From Mucilaginibacter xinganensis (GTDB taxonomy: Bacteria > Bacteroidota > Bacteroidia > Sphingobacteriales > Sphingobacteriaceae): a stretch of DNA of 64,000 nucleotides. This document shows positions 45,631-55,210 of the stretch, one piece after another. The first letter of the stretch is position 1. Each line of letters starts with the position of its first letter. The notes under the pieces were generated by a model, which was not told the DNA's origin, did no database searches, and saw only the letters and a list, made by a program, of their open reading frames with translations. The DNA is taken from positions 1,860,001-1,924,000 of the forward strand of contig NZ_CP022743.1 in NCBI RefSeq assembly GCF_002257585.1, read 5' to 3'. The position numbers and the translations under genes were made by a program.

Positions 45631-47967
45631 TTATTTATGTAAAATGGCAATAATACTAACTATTGCAGTTAATGCAGCGGCTATTCCACTTATATCTCCG
45701 ATCCCAATTTTTATCCTGGAGTCAGCCGTTTTTTCCGGAACCACAATTTTACTTCCTGGTTTTACTACCGGGTAATTACGGAAAAACAAGAAGTGCCTTA
45801 CCGGTTGATTCAAACCATCAGGATATTTAATGTACGCGCCTTTTAAGCGTGCATTTTGAGTAGTGCCTGCAGCAGCATTGATGTAGTATTTAAACCTACG
45901 GCCATTATAGCTTACATATTGAGGGTTATTTACCGCTCCTGAAACTTCAACATACGAGATAACGCGCGGAACATATAAACTATCGCCCGGCATTAATATC
46001 ATATCAGTTTTTTGCTTCTGATTTGGGTTCTTCCTTGTAAGGTCTAAATTAACCCTGATCCCTTTGCGGTAAACCTGGGCATTTTCAATAGATCCGTAGG
46101 GTGTTACGCCGCCGGCCCGTGTTAAGAAATCAAGAGCCGTTTCATCGCGTTTTTGAACTGCATAATCTCCCGGAAATACAACTTCGCCTTTTATTTGTAC
46201 GTTTCCTAATGAGCGGTAATTAACCAGTCGCGGAACATAAATAAAATCCATAGGCTGCAGTTCAATTTCCTGGGTAGCCGCCGGATCATCCATATTTACA
46301 ATAAAAGTATTGACCAATTGATTGGCAACACTGTCTGACGAGTTTTTAATGATCCTCGAGATCTCTACGTGGTGATTAGCTGCCTCTTCGTCAAAGCCGC
46401 CGGCCATTGCGATAACATCAGCGAGTTTTAATCCTTTACGATAAGTTATAATGGATGGTTTTCTTACAAAACCATCAACCGTTATTTTTTGATCGGGGGT
46501 GAAAATATCGCGGTTGAGTATTACAACGGAGTCTTCACGTAACAATGGGATATCATTCTTTCCGCTTACAACATCCTCCGGTTTAAACGAAACCAGTTCT
46601 TTTGCCAGATTAGGGAGTGTTCTTTTAATATAGCCGCGCTCCATATAAGCTTCAGGCTTTAAACCCTGCGCATTTTTTAACAACTGCGCCAAAGTAAAGC
46701 CGGCAGTCAGCTCATATATCCCCGGCCGGTAAACAGCACCCTCGAGTGTGATCCTGTTGGTGTAGCGGTCTGTAATTGCCCCAATTTGAACCATGTCGCC
46801 ATTATGTGGTATGTAATTGGCAAATAGATTTGCGGGAACGTCTTTAACCTCCCTTTCAAGGGCGTTTATCTGGTCAACCTTAGCAATGCCTTTATAGGCA
46901 ATGTCTGTATAACCGCCGGCGTACTTAACCAGGTCTTCAATATTTTCATTATCTCTTAGCTCGTAAATTGCCGGATTTTTTATTTCCCCGTTAATGCTCA
47001 CCCGTTTTTTGTAAACTGGGATCCTGATCACATCCTGATCCTCAAGCCTGATATTTCCATCAAGCAAACCGCGTTGCAGAAAACTGTAAAAATCAACCGT
47101 TTTATAAAGTTTGTTATTTCTTATCAGCTGAATATCCCGTAATGATCCGTTTTGATTTGGCCCCCCCGAATTATATAAGGCATTAAATAACGTAGATAAA
47201 GACGAAAGGGTATATGATCCGGGTGTTTTTACTTCGCCAACTATGGTTATTTTAATACTACGGGTATTGCCTAAATTAATTGCAAGTTGAGTTTGTCCGG
47301 AACTTAAAGCAGGATAAACCTTGGTCATTTTGCTCCTGATTAAATTGGTTGCCTGTTCAATGGTAAACCCATTCACATACACAATGCCTGCGTATGGGAT
47401 CTGTAAATTACCTTCAGGGCTAACTTTACTACGCACGCTGCTTTCATTTAAACCGGTTAAGAGTACAATTACTTCATCGCCAGGGCCCAATACATAGCCT
47501 TTAGGTGTAGCTACAGAAAAATTGGGTTCAAATTTTATAGCGGTTTGATTAAAGAATTCAGAACCATAAACGCTTAATGTTTTTACGGCAACAGGCTGTT
47601 CAGGCTTGACAGATTTAGGGGCTATCACGGTATCATTTATGTCCCTTGAATAATCTATCTTTTTCTTTTCAGATGATTGGGTGGTTTTAGATCCTGTTTT
47701 TTTATTTAAACCAAGTAAGGTTACCCTGTTTTTGAACGCTTCAACTTCATCAGCGGGCATTCCTTTTTGAATCAACAGTTTATAGGCATCCTGTTCAGGA
47801 ATTCCAGAATCCTGAAGCTTTTTCCACGCCTGGGTTATTTGCTCGTCACTTAATGCTGCTACTTTAACGTTTTGAATATTGCTCAGTGAAACTTCCTGGG
47901 CCATGGCTTGCTTTGAAAAAACAGTTAAAGCAAAAAATAAAATATATAACAGGTATTTAATCCGCAT
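45631..47967 (-). CDS. Polysaccharide export outer-membrane protein, multi-SLBB (Wza-like), copy 2
   Basis: 778 aa from the ATG at 47967, which gives a good signal peptide (about residues 1-23, ending AMAQ). A longer frame from 48027 would include the promoter element at 47995 and is rejected. A helical N-region with SDEQITQAWKKL is followed by Poly_export (YVLGPGDEVIVLLTG) and about six SLBB-like units, each with a G-x-V-x-x-P-G core. A hydrophobic end segment (GIAAALTAIVSIIAIL) precedes the C-terminus. It parallels the copy at 22665 in domain order. 2 bp to the Wzz gene. Confidence 0.88.
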   Translation of the reverse strand: MRIKYLLYILFFALTVFSKQAMAQEVSLSNIQNVKVAALSDEQITQAWKKLQDSGIPEQDAYKLLIQKGMPADEVEAFKNRVTLLGLNKKTGSKTTQSSEKKKIDYSRDINDTVIAPKSVKPEQPVAVKTLSVYGSEFFNQTAIKFEPNFSVATPKGYVLGPGDEVIVLLTGLNESSVRSKVSPEGNLQIPYAGIVYVNGFTIEQATNLIRSKMTKVYPALSSGQTQLAINLGNTRSIKITIVGEVKTPGSYTLSSLSTLFNALYNSGGPNQNGSLRDIQLIRNNKLYKTVDFYSFLQRGLLDGNIRLEDQDVIRIPVYKKRVSINGEIKNPAIYELRDNENIEDLVKYAGGYTDIAYKGIAKVDQINALEREVKDVPANLFANYIPHNGDMVQIGAITDRYTNRITLEGAVYRPGIYELTAGFTLAQLLKNAQGLKPEAYMERGYIKRTLPNLAKELVSFKPEDVVSGKNDIPLLREDSVVILNRDIFTPDQKITVDGFVRKPSIITYRKGLKLADVIAMAGGFDEEAANHHVEISRIIKNSSDSVANQLVNTFIVNMDDPAATQEIELQPMDFIYVPRLVNYRSLGNVQIKGEVVFPGDYAVQKRDETALDFLTRAGGVTPYGSIENAQVYRKGIRVNLDLTRKNPNQKQKTDMILMPGDSLYVPRVISYVEVSGAVNNPQYVSYNGRRFKYYINAAAGTTQNARLKGAYIKYPDGLNQPVRHFLFFRNYPVVKPGSKIVVPEKTADSRIKIGIGDISGIAAALTAIVSIIAILHK

Positions 47968-47994
47968 GTAGAAATTGAGGTTAAGCTTGTGGTG

Positions 47995-48002
47995 CAAATA
48001 TA
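47995..48002 (-). promoter_or_regulatory. -7 element of the second exporter operon
   Basis: On the - strand this reads TATATTTG (TAnnTTTG). It would start transcription near 47988, about 20 nt before the ATG at 47967. The -33 element is weak. Confidence 0.45.
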
Positions 48003-48149
48003 AAATATTATATCGGTCTAATTCCATAAATAGCCGGCCGCCCGGTTACTTTGGCCCTTGTAAATTTGGGTGCATGGTTAACACAATCTTGCATAATTAG
48101 TTTGTTTACCGCGCACAAAAAAGTTTAAACGGGTGCAAAGTCCGGATTA

Positions 48150-49382
48150 TTACAATTCCGGTATCAGTGTTTGTAAACTTTTAAAATGAGTTTCGTTATT
48201 AATCAATTTATTAATGTGGATCTGTGCATTTATGCTCATTTTGGCCGCGACATCAGGGTTTTGAATCAGCCATTTTATTTTTTCGGACAATTGCTCAACA
48301 TTACCCGGAGTAAATAACAGGCCTGTATAGTTATCAATAACCATTTCGGGGATACCGCCGATAGCAGCCCCAATTACAGGCTTGCCCAGAGCCATAGCCT
48401 CAACAACAGTAAACCCTAACACTTCATAACATTCTGAAGGGCAAATCAAAAAAACGGCACCATTAATCACCTGCAGGGTTTCCTGTTTGGTTTTTTTACC
48501 TAAAAAGGTAACGTTCGTTAACTGGTGCGTCTCTTTATAAGCTTTCAACTCGTCTTCCTGGGTGCCGTCACCTATTATTTTTAAAGAAACCTCGGGTAAT
48601 GATTGCATCGCTTTTAGCAAAGTATGGGCGCCTTTTATCTTTTCAAGTCTGCCTACAAAAACAATATATTTTTCGGGGTTCTGAACAGTAAGCTGTTTTG
48701 CCTTTTCAATTTCAGCGTAATCGTAACCATGATAAATCTGAACCAGTTTGTCGTTGAAAAAGTTAAACTGCTTGTATTTTTCGTATTGGAAAACTGAAGG
48801 GCAAACGAAATGATCAACGTATGCGTAATAGTTAAGGTATTTGTGTACATAATTCTCCAGGGCTGCAACAGTGCTGGCCAGGTATGATCCTTTTTTGCAT
48901 GAATGCGTAATGCAGTTATAAAATGCGCCGCCAAAACATCTTTCACAGATCTGGCCGTGGCTCACAAATATGCTGTCCGGGCAAATGGGAGTATATTCAT
49001 GTAAAGTCCAGATAATAGGAATATTTCTTTTTTTCAGGATTTTTAAAATTGTGGGTGTGATGTAATGATGGATCACATTAATATGCGCGAAGTCAATTTT
49101 AACGTCTGCTAACAGCCGTTCCAGGTTTTCCTGGGCCTCAAAAGAATAAATACTCTTCATTACCACTTTTACACCGGCAGAAATGCTGCGTTTGTTAACT
49201 TTTTTGTAATCGATATTTTCTATAAAATAATCCGAATAAGGGGTAGGGAAATTCCTTTCGTCTTTCATTGAAAAAGGGATAACATGGTGTCCCTTTTGCT
49301 GATAAATATTAACTACGTTTTCAACATATGTCCAATCGCCGCCGGTTGGATACCATGCCCAGTTTACAACAAGAATATTCAT
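48150..49382 (-). CDS. Glycosyltransferase family 4 with cysteine cluster
   Basis: 410 aa from the ATG at 49382 (MNILVVNWAWYPTGGDWTYV); an in-frame start 27 bp upstream is less likely. GT-B fold: N-terminal TGGDWTYVENVV, C-terminal GRLEKIKGAHTLLKAM and ECYEVLGFTVVEAMALGKP with the E-x7-E pattern. A cluster of four or more cysteines lies at about 153-174 (CERCFGG...CITHSC), seen in a subgroup of these enzymes and possibly metal-binding. Donor sugar unknown. It is 182 bp upstream of the exporter gene and read in the same direction. Confidence 0.87.
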   Translation of the reverse strand: MNILVVNWAWYPTGGDWTYVENVVNIYQQKGHHVIPFSMKDERNFPTPYSDYFIENIDYKKVNKRSISAGVKVVMKSIYSFEAQENLERLLADVKIDFAHINVIHHYITPTILKILKKRNIPIIWTLHEYTPICPDSIFVSHGQICERCFGGAFYNCITHSCKKGSYLASTVAALENYVHKYLNYYAYVDHFVCPSVFQYEKYKQFNFFNDKLVQIYHGYDYAEIEKAKQLTVQNPEKYIVFVGRLEKIKGAHTLLKAMQSLPEVSLKIIGDGTQEDELKAYKETHQLTNVTFLGKKTKQETLQVINGAVFLICPSECYEVLGFTVVEAMALGKPVIGAAIGGIPEMVIDNYTGLLFTPGNVEQLSEKIKWLIQNPDVAAKMSINAQIHINKLINNETHFKSLQTLIPEL

Positions 49383-49919
49383 TAAACTATTATTTGACTC
49401 AAAATACAAGCAGTAATTTTAAAAATTTAACATAAAATAAAACAAAATTCAAAGATGGCTGTATTAAATGATAATAGTACGATAAAAATAAAAGTTTAAA
49501 AATTGGCGAATAATTCTACATCAATTCCCGTTCAATTTCGGTTAAGCGCTAAGCCAAAACTATCTCCAGGCATGTTAATTACTTTGGAATTGCTGAAATA
49601 ATTTTCAGCGGACGTGTAGCGGTTTGATGTAAATGAAACGTAATAATTAAACTTTAACTTATGTTTTTTAGCTGTTAATAAAATTTTGTCAACTATCGTT
49701 TGTGATGATAAACAGGCGTTTTGGTTGCAAAAATTTTATATAACTATGTTAAAAATCAAAGTATTTGAATTATTTTATCAAATTATTGAGAGTTTTTAAA
49801 AAATTATTCTGGTTAGTAAAGTAAAAAAAGGTTAATTTTGTAAAGTGATAACGTCTATATAAATATCCTGTCACTAACGGATCAACTACCAGATTCTGCC
49901 TTATGGTTTTAACATTTAT
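49383..49919. other. Long AT-rich divergent intergenic region
   Basis: 537 bp between two divergent genes, with no ORF or RNA gene that I can support. On the + strand, TAATTTTG at 49833-49840 is an exact TAnnTTTG element for the gene at 49920 (leader about 70 nt). No equally clear element was found for the - strand gene. It is the longest non-coding stretch in the window. Confidence 0.6.
49833..49840 (+). promoter_or_regulatory. -7 element of the RmlD-like gene
   Basis: TAATTTTG fits TAnnTTTG, with no strong -33 partner. It heads a two-gene + strand unit (SDR and glycosyltransferase) inside the otherwise - strand second half of the locus. Confidence 0.5.
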
Positions 49920-50864
49920 ATGAAGAAAAAGATTTACATTGCTGGTGCAGGTGGAATGCTTGGAGAAGCTTTTTACCGCATATTTAAGAATGACTTTGAA
50001 GTTAAGTGCACAGATAAGGATGTAAATGAGAAATGGCTTAGCTTTTTAGATTTTCGCGATTTTGATAAATATAAAAAGGAAGTTGAGGCTTTTAAACCTG
50101 ATTATCTGTTTCATTTAGGCGCATATACTGATCTTGAATTTTGTGAACTTAACCTTGACGATACTTACCTAACCAATACAACGGCTGTTGAAAATGCAGT
50201 TTTCATTGCGAATAAGTTAGACATACCGCTTTTATATATCAGTACGGCCGGGATATTTGACGGCACCAAAGATTTTTACGATGATTGGGACGAGCCTAAT
50301 CCGCTTGGACATTATGCACGATCAAAATATATGGGTGAGCGTTATGTTCGCGAAAATGCCAAACGATATATTGTTTGCCGCGCTGGCTGGATGATGGGCG
50401 GAGGGCCTGACAAAGACAAGAAATTTATAAACAAAATAATTAAACAGATAGCGTCCGGTAAGCGTGACCTGTATATAGTGAACGATAAAGATGGAACACC
50501 AACTTTTACCGTTGATTTTGCTAAAAATGTAAAACTGCTGATCGAGAATGAATACTGGGGATTATATAACCTGGTTTGTAACGGTGAAACCAGCAGGCGC
50601 GAAGTAGCTGAAGAACTTGTAAAAATACTTGAACTTGAAAGTGAAGTTACTTTTCACGAAGTTTCATCTACTTATTTTAAAGATACTTATTTTGCCCCAA
50701 GACCGCCCTCTGAGCGTTTGATAAACAAAAAGCTGGAGCTAAGGAATATGAATATTATGCGCGACTGGAAGGTTGCCTTAAGAGAATACATTACTGATTA
50801 CTACACAGATTATTTAAAAGAAAAGAATATTTATTCTGTAAAGGAAGACATAATTACTTTATAA
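49920..50864 (+). CDS. RmlD-like NAD(P)-dependent sugar reductase/epimerase
   Basis: 314 aa SDR. Cofactor loop GAGGMLG (residues 9-15), STAGIFDG (about 113-120) and the Y-xxx-K pair in YARSKYMGE (about 138-146). The overall pattern follows RmlD (dTDP-4-keto-L-rhamnose reductase). A separate, more typical RmlD is encoded at 57624, so this one may act on another keto sugar. It is followed after 15 bp by a glycosyltransferase gene, perhaps the enzyme using its product. Function is family-level only. Confidence 0.8.
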   Translation: MKKKIYIAGAGGMLGEAFYRIFKNDFEVKCTDKDVNEKWLSFLDFRDFDKYKKEVEAFKPDYLFHLGAYTDLEFCELNLDDTYLTNTTAVENAVFIANKLDIPLLYISTAGIFDGTKDFYDDWDEPNPLGHYARSKYMGERYVRENAKRYIVCRAGWMMGGGPDKDKKFINKIIKQIASGKRDLYIVNDKDGTPTFTVDFAKNVKLLIENEYWGLYNLVCNGETSRREVAEELVKILELESEVTFHEVSSTYFKDTYFAPRPPSERLINKKLELRNMNIMRDWKVALREYITDYYTDYLKEKNIYSVKEDIITL

Positions 50865-50879
50865 ATATTATTTTAAATA

Positions 50880-51983
50880 ATGCGTATTGCTGCTTTTGGC
50901 TTCCGGTCGGTCCCACCCTCAAAAGGTGCTGCCGGTGCTGATAAATTTGCTCTTGAATTATTTCCCCGTTTGGTTAACAGAGGGCACAGTGTAGTTGCTT
51001 ACAACAGGCGTTACCCCGATGTGTTTGTTGATGTGACCGAGTATAAGGGGGTAAAGATCAAAACCTTTAAAACAACTTCAAAAAAGGGATTCGACACCCT
51101 GCTTCATTCTTTTAAATGTACCTGGGATATTATTGTTAATAATACCGCCGATATTGTTCACATCCAAAATGGAGGGAACAGTATCTGGGCCTTGCCATTA
51201 CGCCTGTTCGGCAAAAAAGTATTCATAAGCCAGGACGGGGTTGATTGGAAAAGAGATAAGTGGCCGTGGTATGGAAAGTTATATTTAAAGCTCTCCTCTT
51301 TTATTACAGCCCATATACCCAACGAAGTAATATTTGATAACGTAATTGCAAAAAAACTTTTTGAAGATAAGTTTAAGAAGACATTTAAATTTATTCCTTT
51401 CGGCAGCGAAGTAGAGCCCGGAAATGGCAGCACTGCTATTTTGCAGCAGCATGGGTTAAAAAAGGGTGGATATTATTTATTTGTGGGGCGCTTTATTCCT
51501 GATAAAGGCCTGCATTATTTATTACCGGCGTTTAAAAAATCCATATCAGACAAAAAATTGGTACTTATTGGAGGGTCGCCCAATCCATCACCTTATGAAA
51601 AGCAACTGCTGGACATGGCTGATGAAAACATCGTTTTTCCAGGGTATGTTTACGGCAGCGACGTAAATACACTGATGTCCAATGCGTACTGTTATATTCA
51701 GCCTTCGGACGTTGAGGGCTTGTCGCCGGTAGTCTTAACCGTAATGGGGTTAAACGTACCCTTAATTGTGAGCGATATTGAGGAAAATCAATACGCCGTT
51801 TTAGATACTGCCCGGATGTTTGAAAAGGGCAATATTGAATCCCTGACAAAGGAAATCAATTTTTGCGAAAGCAACTACGCTCAAATGCTGGCCCTTGCCG
51901 AAAAAGCCCAGGTAAGGGCTTTAAGCGTATTTAACTGGGAAATGGTTGCTGATGAACATATCAAGGTATTTGCAAACAGCTAA
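50880..51983 (+). CDS. Glycosyltransferase family 4
   Basis: 367 aa. The N-terminus (RIAAFGFRSVPPSKGAAGADKFALE) resembles the DUF1972/rhamnosyltransferase branch of GT4. The C-terminal domain has GRFIPDKGLHYLLPAF and SDVEGLSPVVLTVMGLNVP, though the second glutamate of the usual E-x7-E is not in place (E-x7-T/V), which is unusual. Coupled to an RmlD-like gene, it might transfer a deoxysugar; that is inference. Its stop overlaps the convergent gene by 4 bp. Confidence 0.85.
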   Translation: MRIAAFGFRSVPPSKGAAGADKFALELFPRLVNRGHSVVAYNRRYPDVFVDVTEYKGVKIKTFKTTSKKGFDTLLHSFKCTWDIIVNNTADIVHIQNGGNSIWALPLRLFGKKVFISQDGVDWKRDKWPWYGKLYLKLSSFITAHIPNEVIFDNVIAKKLFEDKFKKTFKFIPFGSEVEPGNGSTAILQQHGLKKGGYYLFVGRFIPDKGLHYLLPAFKKSISDKKLVLIGGSPNPSPYEKQLLDMADENIVFPGYVYGSDVNTLMSNAYCYIQPSDVEGLSPVVLTVMGLNVPLIVSDIEENQYAVLDTARMFEKGNIESLTKEINFCESNYAQMLALAEKAQVRALSVFNWEMVADEHIKVFANS

Positions 51984-53110
51984 ATCGATTTTTTAAATAC
52001 CTGTACCAGTTGTTTGGCTGTATTTTCCCACGAAAAAAATTGTAAGCGCAGTTGCCCTTTACTGATCAAATCTTTTCGCAAGTCCAAATTATCCAGTGTG
52101 GTTTTTATTTTTTCAGCAATGTCGTTCGTATCGAATGGGTTAAATGTTAAAACGGCATCGCCGCCAACTTCCGGCAGGCAGGTATTATCAGCTACTAAAA
52201 CAGGCAGCTTATTTTTGAATGCTTCCAGAATAGGAATTCCAAATCCTTCGTTTATTGAGGGGAAAACATACATCAGCGCATTTTGATAAAAGTCGCTCAA
52301 TTCAATATCGCTGAGATATCCTGTGAGCACCACACTACCTTTAAGCTGATGGGATTCGATAGCATCTGATATGAGTTTAAAATCGCTGTCGAAATAGTTT
52401 GCAGGCTTCGGGCCGGCAAGCACCAGCTTCAAACCGGGGTAGCCGGTGTTTTTTACTTTAGCAAAGGCTTCAATAAGTGCAGGAATGTTTTTTCGCTTAA
52501 ACATCGATCCAACATGTAAAATGTAATTTTGCGGGCTTATTGAAAAGGAACCAAGCACGGTTGTGGCGTGTTCTCCATCGTCATTATTTTTCAATGCCTT
52601 TGGGCCTTCGTATATTACCAACAGTTTGTCGTTAGCTATTTTGGTGAAATGATGAATCTGTTTTTTTGACCATTCGGTTGGGGTGATCACAAAAGGAGAT
52701 CGTTTTGCAGCGGGTACAGCTGTTTTCATATAAAGCCAAAGCCATAATTTCCCATAGGTCTCCGGCGACTCAAAACAAAAAGCATCGTGAAAAACGGGGA
52801 TAGTTTTATATCCCAAATGCAGTAAAGGCACACAGTTATCAGTGCAAAAAACAATATCGCAGTTTTTAAAGAAAGCTTTCAACGGTAATACCAATTGTTT
52901 CCAAAACTGGTGCCTGGCATGTTCAATATATTTAAAGAGTTTTTTATTGCCGGAATAAACGGGAATGCCGGTATCTATAAAATGAAATTTAAGTTCGTTG
53001 CTTTCCAACTTCCTGAACTCCTTACAAAGCTCTTCCAGGTAAGTGCGGGTACCTGTTTTGGCTACCTGCAGGTCGCGCACATCTACAGCTATTGTTAAAG
53101 GTTTTGGCAT
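51980..53110 (-). CDS. Glycosyltransferase family 4
   Basis: 376 aa, GT-B. The start AVDVRDLQVAKTGTRTYLEE, the mid TEWSKKQIHHF, then GSMFKRKNIPALIEAF and INEGFGIPILEAFKNKLPV with the E-x7-E pattern, as in mannosyltransferases of the WbaZ/MtfB branch. Donor not readable. It is 1 bp downstream of an acetyltransferase gene in a - strand operon of five genes (57398 to 51980). Confidence 0.88.
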   Translation of the reverse strand: MPKPLTIAVDVRDLQVAKTGTRTYLEELCKEFRKLESNELKFHFIDTGIPVYSGNKKLFKYIEHARHQFWKQLVLPLKAFFKNCDIVFCTDNCVPLLHLGYKTIPVFHDAFCFESPETYGKLWLWLYMKTAVPAAKRSPFVITPTEWSKKQIHHFTKIANDKLLVIYEGPKALKNNDDGEHATTVLGSFSISPQNYILHVGSMFKRKNIPALIEAFAKVKNTGYPGLKLVLAGPKPANYFDSDFKLISDAIESHQLKGSVVLTGYLSDIELSDFYQNALMYVFPSINEGFGIPILEAFKNKLPVLVADNTCLPEVGGDAVLTFNPFDTNDIAEKIKTTLDNLDLRKDLISKGQLRLQFFSWENTAKQLVQVFKKSI

Positions 53111-53111
53111 T

Positions 53112-53810
53112 TTAAATCCCTTCCCTGTTTTTGATCAATTTTGCAGGTACGCCGCCTATTACTGAATTTGCCGGGAACGATTTATTAACCACGCTGCCGG
53201 CTGCAACCACGCAACCATCGCCAATGGTTACACCAGATAAAATACTGGTGCCGCCGCCAAGCCAGCAGTTGTTACCAATTACCACCGGCTGTTTGGTAAC
53301 CCCTTGTTCCTTAATGGTTAGGTTAACATCACTAAAGTCGTGATTTTCTGAAAAAATTTGCACGTTCGGGCCCATAATTACATCGGTGCCTATGGTTATG
53401 CCGCCTTGCCCGGCAAGATATGCACGGGCACTAATTCCTGTTCTGTCGCCAATGGTGATGCCTTTTCCTCTGTATGCTATTACCCCGGTGCAAAACAAAA
53501 TGGAATCACGGGCAATAGAAACATTGTCGCCGAGGGTTATTCCGTTTTCTGATAAGGCATTTATGCTCACATTATCTTCTAAAATTAAATTCTTCCCGGC
53601 AGTTATTTTGTAGCCGTGCTTTACTTTAACCCTGCGGCCAACAAATAACAGACCGGTTGATTTTTTTAAAAACGGCTTCAAAAACAATCCCCTGATAATT
53701 TGACTGGCTCTAACCCAGCTGATACTGAGCAGATCCCGCGTGGAATGCGGACTTTCCCATTTATAATTGGGGTCGTTTTTTAATGTTTTTATAATCTTTT
53801 CAATGATCAT
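53112..53810 (-). CDS. Hexapeptide-repeat acetyltransferase (WcaF/Maa-like)
   Basis: 232 aa from the ATG at 53810; an in-frame start 42 bp upstream lies far inside the previous gene and is less likely. Beta-helix repeats run from about residue 68 to 218: NLILEDNVSINALSENG, GDNVSIARDSILFCTG, then MGPNVQIFSENHDFSD with the probable catalytic histidine and GDGCVVAAGSVVNKSFPANS. A likely exopolysaccharide O-acetyltransferase. It overlaps the upstream gene end by 11 bp. Confidence 0.83.
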   Translation of the reverse strand: MIIEKIIKTLKNDPNYKWESPHSTRDLLSISWVRASQIIRGLFLKPFLKKSTGLLFVGRRVKVKHGYKITAGKNLILEDNVSINALSENGITLGDNVSIARDSILFCTGVIAYRGKGITIGDRTGISARAYLAGQGGITIGTDVIMGPNVQIFSENHDFSDVNLTIKEQGVTKQPVVIGNNCWLGGGTSILSGVTIGDGCVVAAGSVVNKSFPANSVIGGVPAKLIKNREGI

Positions 53811-55194
53811 GTGATGGCTGTAATTGATTGAATTTTGGTTGCATGATGACACTGATCAATAAGCCGGATAAAAACCAGTTTACATAGGATATATACGACG
53901 ATGATTCTACCTCTGACGTGAGCAAAGGGATGAAAAATCCAATTTTTAAAAGCAGCACGGCCATACAAACCTGTCTTTCCTTTCCCTTTAACTTTGGCAG
54001 CCATTTTAAGCTTGTTTTTATCAGCATAATATATACAGATAAATATAAAGATAAGGCAATTATACCAGCCTGCACGCCAATAATGATATACTGGTTCTCG
54101 CCCCCTACGTTTTCACCCAAACTGCCGGCAACGCGGCCCGAGGTACCCAGGCCCAGCCCGAGGGGCTTTTCAATCATGGCAAGGATGCCTTCGGCCCACT
54201 CCAGCAAATGACCAACGCTGGATGGATTGCTGAAATCGATGGTATTCATAATAACAGCGGTGATCCCATTGTTGTTATCGCCAAACCTGGTGAACAGGTA
54301 AATTAAGTAAAGCGCCGCCAGGCCAAAGGCGGCATGTACCGTATGCGTGATATACTTTTTTTTGGTAATCAGCGCGTAAACATAAATGATGATGAAGTAA
54401 CTTACAAACGGAGCCCGCGATAGTGCGAAAAGTATGGAAAGAAACGATGCTGCCAAAGCGAGCATCCCCATACCGGAAGGTTTGAATTTATTATCGTCGC
54501 GCGTAAACAAAGCAATTATTACCGACAGTGCTAAAAGGGTAGCAGATGCATGTTCGAGCGGATTGGCAAAAAAACTGGCAAAACGTTTATAGCCGCCCTC
54601 CGACTCAAATGTCCAGCTGAGGCCAAAGTTTCCACTGGGCTCAAAATTAAAAAAGTAATAAACGTAATCTGCAAAACCTGTTATGGTTTGCAAGTGCTGA
54701 TTAAAGATAACTTCAACCACCAACACCGCGCCCGCGGCAATCGTTAGCAATACAATATAGTTAAAGTATTTGCTGATGTAAATGGTCCGGATATCCATTA
54801 ACCGGCCTGTAAAGTAAACCACTACAAAAAATGAGGTGCTTTTAAAGGCGAGCAGGCGGTCAAAAAAGCTTTGCTCACCAATGGGTAATATGGCGTAAAT
54901 TAAAGTGTACAATAAAAAACCGAGAACCGCATAATCAATTAAATGCAGACGTGGCAGGTACTTGAGCGTTACTATATTTAAAGTGAGCAGGGTTAATATT
55001 AAAACTTCTTTAAAGTATTGAAAAATAGGAATAAACCCCTTAAGACCGAGTAAAAAAGCAACAGACATTGCTGTTGTGTACATTGAAAGGCCGAAAATTA
55101 AAAACACCAAAATACCCTGGCGGTTGCCCCTTATAATCTCACGCAATGCCACAAAAAAAGAAGTGAGATAAATGAGTGGAAAAATGAACAACAT
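53800..55194 (-). CDS. O-antigen ligase/polymerase (Wzy-like) membrane protein
   Basis: 464 aa with about 12 membrane helices. A long periplasmic loop precedes a conserved end (GLGLGTSGRVAGS, then GENQYIIIGVQAGIIALSLYL), as in the O-antigen ligase/Wzy group (Wzy_C type). It either polymerises repeat units or transfers glycan to an acceptor. It is the second protein of this type in the window (the other is at 34273), in step with the second flippase and exporter. 16 bp downstream of the GT2 gene. Confidence 0.85.
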   Translation of the reverse strand: MLFIFPLIYLTSFFVALREIIRGNRQGILVFLIFGLSMYTTAMSVAFLLGLKGFIPIFQYFKEVLILTLLTLNIVTLKYLPRLHLIDYAVLGFLLYTLIYAILPIGEQSFFDRLLAFKSTSFFVVVYFTGRLMDIRTIYISKYFNYIVLLTIAAGAVLVVEVIFNQHLQTITGFADYVYYFFNFEPSGNFGLSWTFESEGGYKRFASFFANPLEHASATLLALSVIIALFTRDDNKFKPSGMGMLALAASFLSILFALSRAPFVSYFIIIYVYALITKKKYITHTVHAAFGLAALYLIYLFTRFGDNNNGITAVIMNTIDFSNPSSVGHLLEWAEGILAMIEKPLGLGLGTSGRVAGSLGENVGGENQYIIIGVQAGIIALSLYLSVYIMLIKTSLKWLPKLKGKERQVCMAVLLLKIGFFIPLLTSEVESSSYISYVNWFLSGLLISVIMQPKFNQLQPSHDH

Positions 55195-55210
55195 CCTTGG
55201 CGGTACTTTA

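Noticed and set aside
47968..48027. Longer N-terminus for the second SLBB exporter
   Set aside because: It would bury the signal peptide behind 20 extra residues and include the promoter element at 47995-48002.
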